Origin: Leptolinea tardivitalis | GTDB lineage: Bacteria; Chloroflexota; Anaerolineae; Anaerolineales; Anaerolineaceae | Reading direction: 5' to 3' | Length of the DNA stretch: 64,000 nt | Assembly: GCF_001050275.1 (NCBI RefSeq) | Contig: NZ_BBYA01000008.1 | Coordinates: 1-64,000, forward strand | Shown: in pieces, positions 35,374 to 44,740 of the stretch | Position numbering within the stretch: position 1 is the first letter of the stretch | How the letters are laid out: the number at the start of each line of letters is the position of its first letter | Notes under the pieces: generated by a model | Databases searched by the model: none | What the model saw: only the letters and a program-made list of their open reading frames with translations | Told to the model about the DNA's origin: nothing | Translations under genes and position numbers: made by a program

Positions 35374-36337
35374 ATGAAAATTCTGGTCGTTGGGGCAGAT
35401 GCACTGGGAAGTCAACTTACCCATACACTTTATCGCGCTGGAAACGATGTCACATTACTGGCCCGGGGGAAACGGTTAGCCGAGTTGCAGGCAAATGGAT
35501 TGGTTATCTGTCATTACGTACAAATGAAAACCACGATAGATCCGATAAATTTAACTGATCATTTTGGGCCAGAGGACGCCTATGATCTGGTTTTTGTTGT
35601 CATGCAGTGCCAGCAGCTTGATGAATTTTTACCTGTCTTGTGTGCCAATACGGGGACGACGAATTTTGTTCTTGTGGGTAATAATGGTACGGCAGATAAA
35701 ACTGATGTTTATATCCGAGAACACAGCCGGGTGGAAAGGCATGTGGTTTTTGGTTTTCAGGGCAGCGGCGGGCGGCGCGAAAATGGGCGGGTGAAAAGTG
35801 TGCACATCGGTTTCTCTACTGATAGTGGTTCCATGACGTTGGGTGGTTTAAATGGCGATTCGACTTTATACCCGCTTTTGGAAAAAGTCTTTAAACATAC
35901 CCACTATCGCCTGTCTTTATGTGCAGATATGGATACCTGGTTGAAATGCCATGCCGCATTCATTCTGCCGATTGTTTTTGCCTGTTACTATTCCAATGAC
36001 GATTTACGAAAAGTAAGTCGTAAACTTGGCCATGCTGAATAAAATGCTGGATGCTGTTGAAGAAGCCTATCGCATCGTGAAGGCGGCCGGCTATCCGATC
36101 ATGCCGCCAGAAGATGAAGATTCCCTTCGGAGAAATCGATCAAAGGTGTATTGGATGTTAAAAATCGCCGCCGCCACGCCTGTTGGGTAACTGGTTGCCA
36201 GCGACCATGCCATGTCTGCCCCGTATGAAATGCGGCGGATGTATGAAGATTTCTGCCTTCTTAAGAAAAAGGCAGGCATACAAACACCCGCGTGGGATGA
36301 ACTGGAAACCTATATGGAAAAATACCGGCCGATTTGA
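35374..36337 (+). pseudogene. Ketopantoate-reductase-like gene, broken
   Basis: The first reading frame (35374-36042) gives 222 residues: an N-terminal NADP-binding fold (KILVVGADALGSQLTHTL) of the ketopantoate reductase family and part of the C-terminal domain, ending abruptly after VSRKLGHAE. The next frame (+1) continues the family without a gap: from about 36032 it reads NKMLDAVEEAYRIVKAAGYP, then an in-frame TAA at 36188-36190, then SAPYEMRRMYEDFCLLKKK to the TGA at 36335. So one frameshift near 36010-36030 and one nonsense codon separate three pieces of what was one gene of about 320 codons. Sequencing error could explain one lesion but hardly both. Probably a decaying gene. Confidence 0.75.
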
Positions 36338-36353
36338 TTCATCAAGCGGCCGA

Positions 36354-37982
36354 TCAGATCAACCGTTCACCCTCAGCTTCGGCTGAATCTTCACGGTAGT
36401 GGCATCCACGGCTGTGACGGTTGTGCAGGGCAGCCTGGGCGATGATCAGGGCGACTTCTACCGCATTACGCAGGCCGATCAGACCGTCACTCAGTTTAGT
36501 GGTGCGGTAGAATGTTTCGATTTCGTTCCACAGGTGGCGAAGCTCGCGTATAGCCCGGGACAGGCGTTCTTCATTGCGTGCCAATCCGACGTAATGCCAC
36601 ATGATATTTTGAATGGTTTGCATATCACCCTGAATGAGGGCAGAATCGGCATCTTCGAACAGGCCGCTTTCGTCCCATTGTGGGACTTCCTCACGGGCGG
36701 TGTGCAGGTCTTCGGAGCATTCTTTTAGTTTTCGTGTGATATCGCGGGCTGACCGGTCGCCCCAGACCAATCCTTCCAGCAGGGAAGTAGATGCCAGGCG
36801 GTTGGCACCGTGCAGGCCGGTACAACTGATCTCACCAACGGCATACAGATTTTCAATATTGGTGCGTCCCCACTCATCCACCAGTACACCGCCGCAGAAA
36901 TAATGGGCAGCCGGTACCACCGGGATGGGTTCCCGGGTGATATCGATCCCGGCTTTCAAACAGGTGGCATAAATATTGGGAAAACGCTCACGGATGGCGT
37001 CAGCTTCCATGTGCGTGGCAATATCCAGCAGCACATACGAATAACCGTGGGTTTCCATCTGGTGATGGATTGCCCGGGCAACAACATCACGGGGAGCCAG
37101 GTCTTTCCATTGAGGGGAATAATCCGCCATGAAAGCCCTTCCGTCGGGAGTCAGGAGGATTCCGCCTTCACCACGCACAGCTTCGCTGATCAGAAAGCCA
37201 TCTGCACCCGGAGCCACCAGCGTGGTGGGATGGAACTGCACGTATTCGGCATTAACAATGCGTGCACCGGCGCGGTGTGCCATGGCCAGACCGTCGCCGC
37301 GGGCACCGAAGGGATTGGATGTATTGCGGTAAATCCGTCCAATACCGCCTGTGGCCAGGATGGTCATATCGGCCAGATAGCGATGCACCGTGCGGGCTTT
37401 GCGGTCAAAGGCAAAGGCGCCGTGGCAGACGAGGGGACCATATGTCAGCAGCGGGTCGCGGGAATGGTGTGGAAAAGTGATTAGATCTACAGCGGTCATA
37501 TTGGGAAGGATAGTGATATTTGGACAGCGTTTCATTGTGGCGATCAAACCTTCCACAATAGCGCGGCCTGTTCCATCACCTACATGCAAAACACGCCGCC
37601 GCGAATGAGCGGCTTCCCGTCCGTATTCCGGTTCGCCGTCTGGTTCGCTGTCAAACTTCACACCGGCTTTGTTGACCAGAATTTCCTGTAATAAGGCTGG
37701 GCCTTCTTCTGCCAGAATCCGGGCAGCTTTGGGAGAACTGGCTCCTGCTCCGGCAGCCAGTATGTCATTAACCAATAGGTCGGCATTATCATCATGACCA
37801 CGCCCGATGATACCGCCCTGGGCATATTGCGAATTGGATTCATGCGGATCTGGATCGCGAGTGATCACCAGAATTTTACAATCAGGGTTTTCCGCCAGAC
37901 GCAGGGCGGCTGTAGCACCGGCAATGCCGCAGCCAATGATTAATACGTTGGTTGTATCGAGGTGAGCTTTAGTCTTATCCAA
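36354..37982 (-). CDS. nadB: L-aspartate oxidase
   Basis: FAD enzyme of 542 residues that oxidises aspartate to iminoaspartate, the first step of NAD synthesis from aspartate; it can use fumarate in anaerobes. FAD fold VLIIGCGIAGATAALRLAE, then SNSQYAQGGI, the active-site region HPTTLVAPGADGFLISEAVRGEGGIL and PRDVVARAIHHQM, and the C-terminal GLHGANRLASTSLLEGLVWG. It lies third in nadC-nadA-nadB, overlapping nadA by 8 nt. The C-terminus carries HSRGCHYREDS, a usual end motif of the succinate-dehydrogenase flavoprotein family. Confidence 0.96.
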   Translation of the reverse strand: MDKTKAHLDTTNVLIIGCGIAGATAALRLAENPDCKILVITRDPDPHESNSQYAQGGIIGRGHDDNADLLVNDILAAGAGASSPKAARILAEEGPALLQEILVNKAGVKFDSEPDGEPEYGREAAHSRRRVLHVGDGTGRAIVEGLIATMKRCPNITILPNMTAVDLITFPHHSRDPLLTYGPLVCHGAFAFDRKARTVHRYLADMTILATGGIGRIYRNTSNPFGARGDGLAMAHRAGARIVNAEYVQFHPTTLVAPGADGFLISEAVRGEGGILLTPDGRAFMADYSPQWKDLAPRDVVARAIHHQMETHGYSYVLLDIATHMEADAIRERFPNIYATCLKAGIDITREPIPVVPAAHYFCGGVLVDEWGRTNIENLYAVGEISCTGLHGANRLASTSLLEGLVWGDRSARDITRKLKECSEDLHTAREEVPQWDESGLFEDADSALIQGDMQTIQNIMWHYVGLARNEERLSRAIRELRHLWNEIETFYRTTKLSDGLIGLRNAVEVALIIAQAALHNRHSRGCHYREDSAEAEGERLI

Positions 37983-39006
37983 TGGCGATCATCCGTTCCA
38001 CCGCGCGAACAGCTTTAACGCGGATTTCTTCAGGTACCTCAATTTTGATCTTGTTTTGTTTTAGTGATTTAAGCGTGTTTTCCATGGTGATCTGGTTCAT
38101 ATGCGGACAGCGAACCATACAAAGCCGCAGCATGTTCTTTTCAGGATTAGCCGCAGCGATATTGTCTCCCATGGAACATTCTGTAAGCAAAAGATAATGC
38201 GGGGCGTGGGTATTTTCAACATACCGGATCATAGCCATGGTGCTGCCAGAAAAATCAGAGGCGGCGGTCACTTCAGGGCTGCATTCGGGATGCGCCAGGA
38301 TCAGCACGTCAGGATACTGTTCACGGATGGTGCGAATATCTTCCACCGTATATTTCTCATGCACCTCACAGCGGCCTTTCCAGCCGATCATCTGGTAATC
38401 AAGCTGTGAATCTGGTACGGTTGGTTTTGTCAGCGAGGGGAAAATGATATGTTTGCCGGTTTCACGGGCTACATTGCTGGCCAGGAATTCATCCGGCAGG
38501 AAGATGATCGTCTGGGCGCCTAGAGATTCAACAACCGCCACGGCATTCCCGGATGTGCAGCAAATATCCGATTCAGCTTTGACATCGGCATAGGTATTCA
38601 CATATGTGACTACCGGTACACCGGGGAAACGAGCTTTCAAGTCACGCACATCTTTGGCGGTGATGCTGGCGGCCAGAGAGCAGCCGGCATCCGATGGCAG
38701 CAGCACGGTTTTGGTCGGATTGAGGATCTTGGCTGTTTCAGCCATGAACTTCACGCCGCAGAACACGATCACATCTTTGTCGGTGGCGGCGGCTTTACGA
38801 CTGAGTTCCAGAGAATCTCCAATGAAATCAGAGATGGCGTGGTACAGGATCGGTTCCATGTAATTGTGACCCAGGATCACCGCATTACGTTCCGTCTTCA
38901 AACGGTTGATCTCAACGGCCAGTTCCGCCTTATAGCGGATCTCACCATCGGGAACCATATTTCCGACCAGGTTTTTCAAATGTTCATACATTTGCTGAGA
39001 ATTCAT
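37975..39006 (-). CDS. nadA: Quinolinate synthase
   Basis: Iron-sulfur enzyme of 343 residues that condenses iminoaspartate with dihydroxyacetone phosphate to quinolinate. The three Cys of the oxygen-sensitive [4Fe-4S] cluster should be in VIFCGVKFMAETA, in DICCTSGNAVAVVESL and in MVRCPHMNQI. Other conserved parts are ILGHNYMEPI near the start and AHPECSPEV. Middle gene of the nad operon; AAGGT precedes ATG 39006, 2 nt behind nadC. Confidence 0.96.
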   Translation of the reverse strand: MNSQQMYEHLKNLVGNMVPDGEIRYKAELAVEINRLKTERNAVILGHNYMEPILYHAISDFIGDSLELSRKAAATDKDVIVFCGVKFMAETAKILNPTKTVLLPSDAGCSLAASITAKDVRDLKARFPGVPVVTYVNTYADVKAESDICCTSGNAVAVVESLGAQTIIFLPDEFLASNVARETGKHIIFPSLTKPTVPDSQLDYQMIGWKGRCEVHEKYTVEDIRTIREQYPDVLILAHPECSPEVTAASDFSGSTMAMIRYVENTHAPHYLLLTECSMGDNIAAANPEKNMLRLCMVRCPHMNQITMENTLKSLKQNKIKIEVPEEIRVKAVRAVERMIAIG

Positions 39007-39008
39007 TC

Positions 39009-39857
39009 TTATTTACCTTCATATTTGAAACTTACATCGAACACAATAACCGAATGGGTGAGGGCACCCACCGAGATAAAGTCTACCCCTGTTTCCGCCA
39101 CAGAACGGATCGTATTCAGTGTGATATTGCCAGAGGCTTCCAACCGGGCTCGTCCATTCACCATTTTGACGGCTTCTCGCATCATATCATTGGACATGTT
39201 GTCGAGCATGATCCAATCAACACCCAGATTCAACGCTTCAGATACATCTGCCAGTGTGCGGGTTTCCACCTCAATTTCCAATCCTTTGGCTGAAGCACGC
39301 GCCAGTTCCACCGCTTTTGTAATGGAACCGGCAAAGTCAATATGGTTGTCTTTGATCAGCACCATATCATACAGAGCGTGACGGTGGTTGCGCCCGCCGC
39401 CGCGTTTAACCGCCAGCTTATCCAGATCACGCAGCCCGGGTACCGTCTTGCGTGTATCAAGCACCACCGCTTTTGTCCCAGCGACAGCCTGCATATATTG
39501 CCCGGTCATGGTAGCGATGCCTGACATACGCCCCAGAAAGTTGAGGGCGGTGCGTTCACCGGTCAGCAGGGCGCGGGCGGGACCGGTTACACTGGCCAGA
39601 AGAGTCTTGTTGGATACATGCTCTCCCTCTTCCACATGGGCAGTGAAGCTGACACGATGGTCTACCATGTCATAGACTGCCTGCGCCACATCCAGCCCGG
39701 CCACGATGCCATCCTGCTTGGCCACAATGCGGCCTTTCATTACGGCATCTTCGGGAACAATGGCATTGGTGGTCACGTCACCGGGACCGATGTCTTCCAC
39801 CAGCGCACGGCGAATGCAATCCAGGATTTCAGGTGTGATGGCAGATGAAGAAGTCAT
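39009..39857 (-). CDS. nadC: Nicotinate-nucleotide pyrophosphorylase (carboxylating)
   Basis: Converts quinolinate and PRPP to nicotinate mononucleotide. 282 residues. Signatures: DIGPGDVTTNAIV at the N-terminus, ERTALNFLGRMSGIATMT near 105, the VLDTRKTVPGLRDLDKLAVKRGGGRNHR substrate-binding region (Arg, Lys and His) and LEASGNITLNTIRSVAETGVDFISVGALTHS at the C-terminus. First gene of nadC-nadA-nadB; a TATACT box (39894-39889, minus strand) lies 32 nt upstream. Confidence 0.96.
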   Translation of the reverse strand: MTSSSAITPEILDCIRRALVEDIGPGDVTTNAIVPEDAVMKGRIVAKQDGIVAGLDVAQAVYDMVDHRVSFTAHVEEGEHVSNKTLLASVTGPARALLTGERTALNFLGRMSGIATMTGQYMQAVAGTKAVVLDTRKTVPGLRDLDKLAVKRGGGRNHRHALYDMVLIKDNHIDFAGSITKAVELARASAKGLEIEVETRTLADVSEALNLGVDWIMLDNMSNDMMREAVKMVNGRARLEASGNITLNTIRSVAETGVDFISVGALTHSVIVFDVSFKYEGK

Positions 39858-39924
39858 GGGCAGTTTCCATTTGGTCAGGATTATTCAGAGTATACAATGA
39901 AGCTCAGCGGATTTGCATTCTTTT

Positions 39925-41643
39925 TTACCTTACCTCGAACCCATCGCCAAAACTCTTTCCCCTCATGTACACATTTGGGACGACTTGCGGCACACAGGGG
40001 AAAGGTTTGTAGCCGCACTGCTGGTACTGGGTGGCACAGGCTACGCCAAAATTGGAAAAGCCGCACGGCTCTGTCGGCAGGTTGACATAGTCTGCCGGCA
40101 GAATCCAACGGACGGGTAAGGTTTTTGGATCGTAGGATGTCGCCAGCACAACGACCGTATATCCAATGATCAAGACGGCCAATCCTGATGGGATAAATCG
40201 TGTCATCGGTTTTAGGATGGACCGGAAAAGACCCAATCCGCAGAGGACCACGAGTACAAGACCGGCCATCAGCACGCCATTGCCAAAGCGGTAGCGGGGA
40301 ACGCTGAAAAACCAGAAGAGAATCCCGGTATAGGTCACCAGCCACAGGGGCAGGGAAAGAGTGAATGGATGAAACCAATCTTTGAATGACTTTCGGAAGA
40401 ATATCCATGCGGTGAGTGCGGCCAGACCAAATCCAAAAGGCGCGGCTGCCAGCACAAGAAGAATGATCTGGCGGTTTTTGCTCAAGTCATCAAACCACAT
40501 CGGCGCCCATTGAGTCACAGGCATGGCAAGCACAAGCTCTTTGTCCATGCGTGGGAAGCGTGCCCAACTGACAATCCATTCGGCTTCATCTTTGACACCC
40601 TGTATCGGCATCTTCCAGGGGACATTGAAAATATCCAGCATGGTCTGCGGGTAGACCAGGTAGCCGGAGATGATCACGTTACGGGTCAGCCAGGGCAAAC
40701 AGAACAGAAGAACGAAGATTATCGTACTCCAGATGGTCCGTCGTCCTACGTTTGTACGCAGACCGGGCACAAGCACCCATAAAGTTACGAGAAGCAACGG
40801 AAAAGCCGATAGTTTGATGGAAACCAGCATAACCGGCAGACTGACCAGCAGGACATGCCGCCAATCTGGAGAGCCGGAAGGCTTTTCGAGAGTATCCAGC
40901 CAAACGCAGAGGATCACCCAGGTAAAAAGGGTAACTGGCAGATCGGTGCCGGTGGACGATATCTCTGAGGCCAGCACATAGAAAGTCAGCGGCAGGAATG
41001 CCAGCCGCATCCAATGTGACAGGCGCAAGTCAGCTTTGATTAATCCCTGCAACCCACCTCCAAAATAAACCAGGCAAAGGCCGGTCAAGACGGCGCCCAT
41101 CAGGTGGAAGGAGCGCAAGTCAAGGAAGGCAAAGCTGAATCCCGCTTGTAGCGGGAACCAGTTGGAGTTATACGCCAGGCGGGAATGCAGGTTCCCCAAC
41201 CCGGGTACAACCGGGAATGTTTCAATCCAGCGAATTGCCTGGGCATGGTACAAACCGGTATCCGAATTACCGGGTTTGAGGGTAGATAGAACCAGCGTTG
41301 TTATAAGACTAATACAGATGGTCAGCCAGGTTAAAACATGCTGTTTTTGAAAACTTTGCCGCCAGGCGGCCACCCAATCTGGATGGATCCTGATCAATCT
41401 GATGGCCAGGCCAACAGCTCCGATCAACATGAGGAATGCGGCGATCTCACCTATAGGGAGAAAAATGGAGATTAATGAGGTGATCCAGATCAGCGGAATA
41501 AACCCGGCAAAACCTGCCTGCCATAATGTGGGTGGTTCAGCCGGTTGAATTTTCAGAACCTTCCGCGCGAATGACAGGAAACCGGCACCATAAATAACCA
41601 ACATCACAATCGAATAAAGGCTGATGAGAATTGTTGCTAGCAT
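39925..41643 (-). CDS. Large polytopic membrane protein, GT-C-like
   Basis: Protein of 572 residues with roughly 13 membrane segments. A conserved-looking loop after the fourth segment reads LKPGNSDTGLYHAQAIRWIE, with an acidic residue that would suit the catalytic loop of GT-C glycosyltransferases. Other loops contain YNSNWFPLQAGF and SSTGTDLPV. No Dol-P-mannosyltransferase motif can be claimed. The C-terminal 70 residues are polar, with Cys and Pro (CGFSNFGVACATQYQQCGYKPFPC), and probably lie outside. It overlaps folP by 7 nt, so is co-transcribed with the folate genes. Substrate unknown. Confidence 0.65.
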   Translation of the reverse strand: MLATILISLYSIVMLVIYGAGFLSFARKVLKIQPAEPPTLWQAGFAGFIPLIWITSLISIFLPIGEIAAFLMLIGAVGLAIRLIRIHPDWVAAWRQSFQKQHVLTWLTICISLITTLVLSTLKPGNSDTGLYHAQAIRWIETFPVVPGLGNLHSRLAYNSNWFPLQAGFSFAFLDLRSFHLMGAVLTGLCLVYFGGGLQGLIKADLRLSHWMRLAFLPLTFYVLASEISSTGTDLPVTLFTWVILCVWLDTLEKPSGSPDWRHVLLVSLPVMLVSIKLSAFPLLLVTLWVLVPGLRTNVGRRTIWSTIIFVLLFCLPWLTRNVIISGYLVYPQTMLDIFNVPWKMPIQGVKDEAEWIVSWARFPRMDKELVLAMPVTQWAPMWFDDLSKNRQIILLVLAAAPFGFGLAALTAWIFFRKSFKDWFHPFTLSLPLWLVTYTGILFWFFSVPRYRFGNGVLMAGLVLVVLCGLGLFRSILKPMTRFIPSGLAVLIIGYTVVVLATSYDPKTLPVRWILPADYVNLPTEPCGFSNFGVACATQYQQCGYKPFPCVPQVVPNVYMRGKSFGDGFEVR

Positions 41644-42491
41644 GTGTACCTGCCCCTGACAATGGCATCTGTCATACGGGCCACACGAACCATGGCAGCC
41701 ACGTCATGCACTCGAATGATATCTGCCCCGCGGGTGATGCCAACAGCCACAGCCGCCGCAGTTCCTTCCAACCGATCTTCCGGTGGAAGGTCGAGAGTGT
41801 AGCCGATGAATGATTTTCTGGATGGTCCTAAAAGAACCGGATAACCCAGTGATTTAATCTCGTCCAGCCGGTTGAGGAGTTCCAGATTCTGATTGACGGT
41901 TTTCCCGAAACCAATTCCCGGATCGAGAATGATGTTTTTATCCTGGATTCCAGCCTTGTGGGCATGGGAAACACATTCAAGCAGATCGTGTTTGATATCC
42001 TCCAACAGGTCGGTATATTCCACATCAACATACCGGCCAAGCACTGCTTTACCTGCTTTACTGCGGTTATGCATCAGAATCACAGGTACATTCGCTTTTG
42101 CGCATACGGCTGCCATATCAGAATCTGCCCGCAGCCCCCATACATCGTTGATCCAGTCAGCTCCAGTATCAAGAGCAGATTGAGCGGTAGCCGCCCGGTA
42201 GGTATCCACTGAGATCAGGCAGGGCAGGTTAGCGCGAGCCAAAGTCTCAATGACGGGCAGGATGCGGTCCATTTCCTGCTGCGCACTGACAGGCTCCGCA
42301 CCCGGACGGGTGCTTTCACCGCCGATATCCAATATATCTGCCCCGGCCTGTATGAATTCTTCTGCATGTTGAAGAGCACCCAGAACTGGATCATTTGAAT
42401 TGGCCAGTCCATCACCAGAGAAACTGTCTGGCGTTACGTTAATGATACCCATAATGTAGGTGCGTTGACCGTAGACAAGTTCTGGTTTCAT
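41637..42491 (-). CDS. folP: Dihydropteroate synthase
   Basis: Joins 6-hydroxymethyl-dihydropterin diphosphate with p-aminobenzoate in folate synthesis. 284 residues; TIM-barrel motifs in order: IMGIINVTPDSFSGDG, DILDIGGESTRPGAEPV, ISVDTYRAATAQSAL, INDVWGLRADS, ILDPGIGFGKTVNQNLELLN, GPSRKSFIGYTL and RVHDVAAMVRVARM (Arg-His pair). Follows folK by 7 nt. Confidence 0.96.
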   Translation of the reverse strand: MKPELVYGQRTYIMGIINVTPDSFSGDGLANSNDPVLGALQHAEEFIQAGADILDIGGESTRPGAEPVSAQQEMDRILPVIETLARANLPCLISVDTYRAATAQSALDTGADWINDVWGLRADSDMAAVCAKANVPVILMHNRSKAGKAVLGRYVDVEYTDLLEDIKHDLLECVSHAHKAGIQDKNIILDPGIGFGKTVNQNLELLNRLDEIKSLGYPVLLGPSRKSFIGYTLDLPPEDRLEGTAAAVAVGITRGADIIRVHDVAAMVRVARMTDAIVRGRYTC

Positions 42492-42498
42492 AAGTGTC

Positions 42499-42984
42499 CT
42501 AAGATTCTACCGGTTTCACACCGTGGGATTTATGTCGGCCAAGCAGCTGAGAGACAGTATGCTGCATCCCGGGAATGACCATATCCGGTTCAAGATCAGC
42601 CAGCGGGGCAAGGACGAACGCCCGTTCGCTGATGTGCGGGTGGGGAATTATAAGTTCGGCTGATTTAAACATCAGATTGGAATAGAGCAGAATATCAATA
42701 TCAATCAATCGCGGTCCATAACGCACCGATGGTTTCCGTCCCAGCCTTGTTTCCACCTCTTTTAAATGATGCAGTAAATCCAAAGGTGTGAGAGTGGTTG
42801 TGCCTTCCCAGACCTGATTCAAAAAATCCGGTTGATCCTGCAATCCCCACGGGGCAGTCTCATAGACGCGGGAAGTTTTCTCGATGATGACAAATTCGGA
42901 AACGGCTGTCTGGGCGTTTGAAAGGTTGGCCGAGCGGTCGCCCAGATTTGTCCCCACGCCGAGAAATACACGAGCTTCTTTCAT
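42499..42984 (-). CDS. folK: Hydroxymethyl-dihydropterin pyrophosphokinase
   Basis: HPPK of 161 residues, transferring diphosphate from ATP to the pterin. Motifs: VFLGVGTNLGDRSANL near the N-terminus, SRVYETAPWGLQDQPDFLNQVW, RYGPRLIDIDILLYSN (magnesium-binding Asp pair) and IIPHPHISERAFVLAPLADL. Directly upstream of folP; overlaps the upstream hypothetical gene by 4 nt. Confidence 0.96.
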   Translation of the reverse strand: MKEARVFLGVGTNLGDRSANLSNAQTAVSEFVIIEKTSRVYETAPWGLQDQPDFLNQVWEGTTTLTPLDLLHHLKEVETRLGRKPSVRYGPRLIDIDILLYSNLMFKSAELIIPHPHISERAFVLAPLADLEPDMVIPGMQHTVSQLLGRHKSHGVKPVES

Positions 42985-43682
42985 AAGGGCAGCACCAGCA
43001 GCGAAGCTCCGGGTTCTTCCGACATAATATTTATCCAGACACCGGGGTCCGTTCGTGTTGAATTCATGGCGGTTACCAGATTAATCAGGCTGGTAAAAAT
43101 GGAAGAACCGAATACCAGGCGGTCAGGAGACCAGTCAGCGATTTCCGGTTTTTCACGGGAATAAATTCCCATCCATGGCCGGGATGGCTTTTGAGGAACG
43201 GGAGGTCCCTCTGGATTTTGCTCTTCCGTTGATTCTTCTTCTGGCATGGAAGCCAGAAGTTTATGGGCACAGACAACCGGATCGGTCATCGAAATGGGCG
43301 AAGAGAAGCGCACGGCCAGATGTGCATGGGGGGATAAATTCAACCGGCCAACCCCGGTTGGACTGGCCAACAGTATGGCTGTCGAAGTGACGGAGGAACA
43401 CTCTGCCAGAATACAAGTGGAAATTTCGCCGAGTTCCAGCGCACGACAGACGGAAAATAAAGTGGATGTCTCGAGGTAAGGTATCAGAGGCCAACATAGT
43501 ATTGGCCCATAGGAAGTTTTGGAAATCCGTTGAAAAAGCGCCGAGGCAGCATCTGTAAAGTGATGGATTTCATTTACACTGCCAGCCCTGATCCCTGCAG
43601 ATTCACACAATTTCTGTAACAACGTTTCCAAAGGAGTTCCGGCAGGCATCTGCAAGCCTGTTACAAAATATGCGTCGCTCAT
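42981..43682 (-). CDS. Hypothetical protein, weakly thiolase-fold-like
   Basis: Protein of 233 residues. The pattern of a Cys in a helix start (ILAECSSVTSTAILLASPTGVG) and a C-terminal FGSSIFTSLINLVTAMNSTR helix followed by a beta strand with small residues (EPGASLLVLPL) vaguely resembles half of a thiolase or ketosynthase. This is only a suggestion: the active-site His and Cys cannot be identified, and a Pro/Glu-rich linker (ESTEEQNPEGPPVPQKPS) interrupts the middle. It lies between hom and folK, overlapping both by 4 nt. Function unknown. Confidence 0.55.
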   Translation of the reverse strand: MSDAYFVTGLQMPAGTPLETLLQKLCESAGIRAGSVNEIHHFTDAASALFQRISKTSYGPILCWPLIPYLETSTLFSVCRALELGEISTCILAECSSVTSTAILLASPTGVGRLNLSPHAHLAVRFSSPISMTDPVVCAHKLLASMPEEESTEEQNPEGPPVPQKPSRPWMGIYSREKPEIADWSPDRLVFGSSIFTSLINLVTAMNSTRTDPGVWINIMSEEPGASLLVLPL

Positions 43683-44710
43683 GAACCACGCACCGCATTG
43701 ATGAGATCAGCCAATAATCCGTAGGCGGTAGTATCCGGACTGGGATCGCCTTCCAGAATGCCCAATCCGGGTAAGACATCAGTTTCGAATTGAACGAATG
43801 AACTGGTGCCGTTGATAGAAAACATCGGAGAGGTGGGGCGTACACGTTGGGGTTTAACACTTGCTTCAATGCTGTCTCCGCATCGGCGAGCGGAGCAGAC
43901 CAATTTCCAACGCTCTCCAGCGGCGCGGGCTTCCTGAATCATTTGCGGGGTGATATTACGAATGCCTTCCCGTTCCACCTGGTCGGGTTTTAATGGGATG
44001 CCCATAACCACTGTAGACAGGGCCGCCACTTTGACAGCGGCATCCCAGCCATCTATATCTCCCGATGGATCAGTTTCAGTAATACCTATGGACTGTGCAT
44101 AGTTCACAGCTTCGTCAAACGTCTTCTCTTCTTCCATCAGTCCTAACAACAGATTGGTGCACGAATTTAAGATGCCAGTAAAGCCTCTCAATTCAATGGC
44201 TGGCAATGGGGCACGGAAGAGGGAAAAAATGGGGGCACCGTCCATAACGGCGGATTCAAACATAAAGCGTTTCCCCTGCCGGGCGGCAAGATCGGTCAGT
44301 TCCTTGTAAGCATGTACCACTGGTCCCTTATTGGCAGTAATTACATGCATCCCGAATTCAAGCCCGGTACGTAGATGGTCAACGGCAGGTTGTCCGGTCT
44401 GATAATTCACGGGGCTGTTCTCGAACATCACGTCAGCGCCGCTCAACCGAATAAAGTCATAGGTATCGCGAATTTCCGGACCGTTATGAAAACGGGTGAT
44501 TGATCCACCGTTTTTCAATGTTTCGATCACTTCGTCCACTGGCAACCCCATCAGGTTTAATGCCATTCCATGCCGTCCTGTGGAGATACCCACAATCCGA
44601 TACGTAAAATCATACTGTTCTTCTAAAAGCTGTTTCTTACGATCGAGTAACTGCGCGAGTGCTTTACCTACATTGCCAAATCCGACAAAGATAATGGAGA
44701 GCGTGCTCAT
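43679..44710 (-). CDS. hom: Homoserine dehydrogenase
   Basis: NAD(P)-dependent enzyme of 343 residues reducing aspartate semialdehyde to homoserine (threonine and methionine pathway). N-terminal nucleotide fold IIFVGFGNVGKALAQLL. Catalytic region: ITANKGPVVHAYKELTDLA, FESAVMDGAPIFSL, GFTGILNSCTNLLLGLMEE, and ETDPSGDIDGWDAAVKVAALS (Glu, Asp and Lys). It ends with an allosteric-free C-terminus: no ACT domain, so probably not threonine-inhibited in the usual way. AAGGA precedes ATG 44710. No other threonine gene is near. Confidence 0.93.
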   Translation of the reverse strand: MSTLSIIFVGFGNVGKALAQLLDRKKQLLEEQYDFTYRIVGISTGRHGMALNLMGLPVDEVIETLKNGGSITRFHNGPEIRDTYDFIRLSGADVMFENSPVNYQTGQPAVDHLRTGLEFGMHVITANKGPVVHAYKELTDLAARQGKRFMFESAVMDGAPIFSLFRAPLPAIELRGFTGILNSCTNLLLGLMEEEKTFDEAVNYAQSIGITETDPSGDIDGWDAAVKVAALSTVVMGIPLKPDQVEREGIRNITPQMIQEARAAGERWKLVCSARRCGDSIEASVKPQRVRPTSPMFSINGTSSFVQFETDVLPGLGILEGDPSPDTTAYGLLADLINAVRGS

Positions 44711-44740
44711 GTGTTTAATCCTTGGATGGTATAGTTCGAA

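Noticed and set aside
36810-37484. Open frame of 224 codons on the plus strand
   Set aside because: Antisense to nadB, a clear family match.
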